64,000 nucleotides of DNA from Pseudomonas sp. MYb118 (lineage in GTDB: Bacteria > Pseudomonadota > Gammaproteobacteria > Pseudomonadales > Pseudomonadaceae), in contig NZ_JBFRXN010000002.1 in the NCBI RefSeq assembly GCF_040947875.1, positions 1,922,001-1,986,000 on the forward strand, given 5' to 3'. Of this stretch, positions 63,417 through 64,000 are shown in pieces; the stretch's first letter is position 1; each line of letters begins with the position of its first letter. The notes under the pieces were generated by a model, which did no database searches, was not told the DNA's origin, and worked only from the letters and a program-made list of their open reading frames with translations. The translations under genes and the position numbers were made by a program.

Positions 63417-64000
63417 TCAGCGAAAAAACGGCACATCCCCCAACACCGTCGCCCGCTGCATCACCCGCCGTGCCGGGCGGTAGTCATCCACCGCGTAATG
63501 CTGGGTCACGCGGTTATCCCAGAACGCGATGTCGTCCTGCTGCCAGCGCCAGCGAATGGTGAATTCCGGGCGGGTGGCGTGGGCGAACAGGAATTTCAGG
63601 ATGGTCTCGCTCTCGGTGTCCGAGAGCTCATTGATCCTTGAAGTGAAGCCTTCGCTGACGAACAGCGAGCGCCGTCCGCTCACCGGGTGAGTGCGAATCA
63701 CCGGGTGCGACAGCGGCGGGTTCTTGCGCCGGGTTTCTTCCCATTGCGCCAGTGCCTCTGGGGTATTGCCGTAGCGTTCGAGCGGAAAGGAACGGGTGAA
63801 GTCGTGGGTGGCGGTCAGTCCTTCGAGCAGGCTTTTCATCGGCGCCGACAGCGCTTCATAGGCGGCAATGCCGCTGGCCCATAACGTATCGCCGCCATAT
63901 TCGGGAAGCAGTTTGGCGCTCAGCACCGCGCCCATCGCCGGGGTCGGCAGGAAGGTCACGTCGGTGTGCCAGATGGCGTTGTCGCGCACGTCGGTGACGG
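63417..64000 (-). CDS. TauD/TfdA-family 2-oxoglutarate-dependent dioxygenase, partial (5' end outside window)
   Basis: The C-terminal ~194 residues are present. The Fe(II) ligands HxD are in AIWHTDVTF and the distal His in [15 protein letters not shown]. The 2-oxoglutarate-binding Arg follows in [15 protein letters not shown]. This fits taurine dioxygenase TauD or a close alkylsulfonate/sulfate-ester dioxygenase. It releases sulfite from organosulfonates during sulfur limitation, matching the rest of the window. The N-terminus is not visible, so TauD versus AtsK-type cannot be decided. Confidence 0.88.
   Translation of the reverse strand, partial: VTDVRDNAIWHTDVTFLPTPAMGAVLSAKLLPEYGGDTLWASGIAAYEALSAPMKSLLEGLTATHDFTRSFPLERYGNTPEALAQWEETRRKNPPLSHPVIRTHPVSGRRSLFVSEGFTSRINELSDTESETILKFLFAHATRPEFTIRWRWQQDDIAFWDNRVTQHYAVDDYRPARRVMQRATVLGDVPFFR

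Overview
The window looks like chromosome of a Pseudomonas of the fluorescens group. Evidence: high GC, many short palindromic REP elements with GWGGGAGCGAGCYTGCTCGCGAT-type cores, a DUF6124-type small gene, Pseudomonas-type sulfur genes (oscA, sfnB-like, tcy, epsC) and TccC-like genes. The gene set gabD-gabT / desaturase / GGDEF-EAL / oscA-sbp-cysTWA matches, as I remember it, the PA0265-PA0290 neighbourhood of P. aeruginosa. This is recollection, not a search.

Layout. 1-5.6 kb: partial Rieske/FAD oxidoreductase, a PEBP-family protein, a VWA lipoprotein + ECF sigma + membrane anti-sigma-like operon, and a DUF6124 gene pair behind a strongly structured leader. 5.8-9.2 kb: tRNA-Arg(CCG) and the GABA catabolic pair gabD-gabT. 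9.3-15 kb: an HDOD response regulator, a PAS-GGEEF diguanylate cyclase, a delta-9 desaturase and a PAS-GGDEF-EAL protein. 15.1-19.4 kb: the sulfate uptake operon oscA-sbp-cysTWA. 19.4-23 kb: Mpo1-like protein, Crp-type regulator, AraC regulator and a second desaturase. 23.4-29.6 kb: alpha/beta hydrolase, a stripped-down sigma-54 activator, an orphan MetQ-like binding protein and a polar amino-acid ABC system. 29.8-35.1 kb: a tripartite efflux operon with two adaptor genes and one RND pump (TriABC-like). 35.2-44.5 kb: a methyltransferase, then three tandem TccC/RHS genes with different C-terminal tails. 44.5-51 kb: metQNI, an FMN monooxygenase and two SfnB-type flavoproteins. 51.3-57.2 kb: an unknown protein, tcyJLN cystine transporter, D-cysteine desulfhydrase and serine acetyltransferase. 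57.4-64 kb: BetT-type choline transporter, a small membrane protein, an SDR/LysR pair, a HicB-like protein without HicA, an aldo-keto reductase and a TauD-family dioxygenase cut by the window end.

How it works together: most of 15-29 and 44-64 kb reads as a sulfur-scavenging hub: sulfate import, cystine import, methionine-type import, organosulfur oxygenases (DmoA/NtaA-like, SfnB-like, TauD-like) and cysteine metabolism. Several promoter regions are AT-rich with inverted repeats of a kind compatible with CysB control (inference).

Most unusual part: the TccC-like trio at 35.9-44.5 kb. The three cores are near-identical, the tails are AT-richer and variable, and no TcA/TcB or immunity genes are visible. 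Each gene starts exactly 17 nt after the same 16-nt hairpin. A decayed copy of the first gene's tail lies stranded behind the second gene, which is a footprint of tail replacement.
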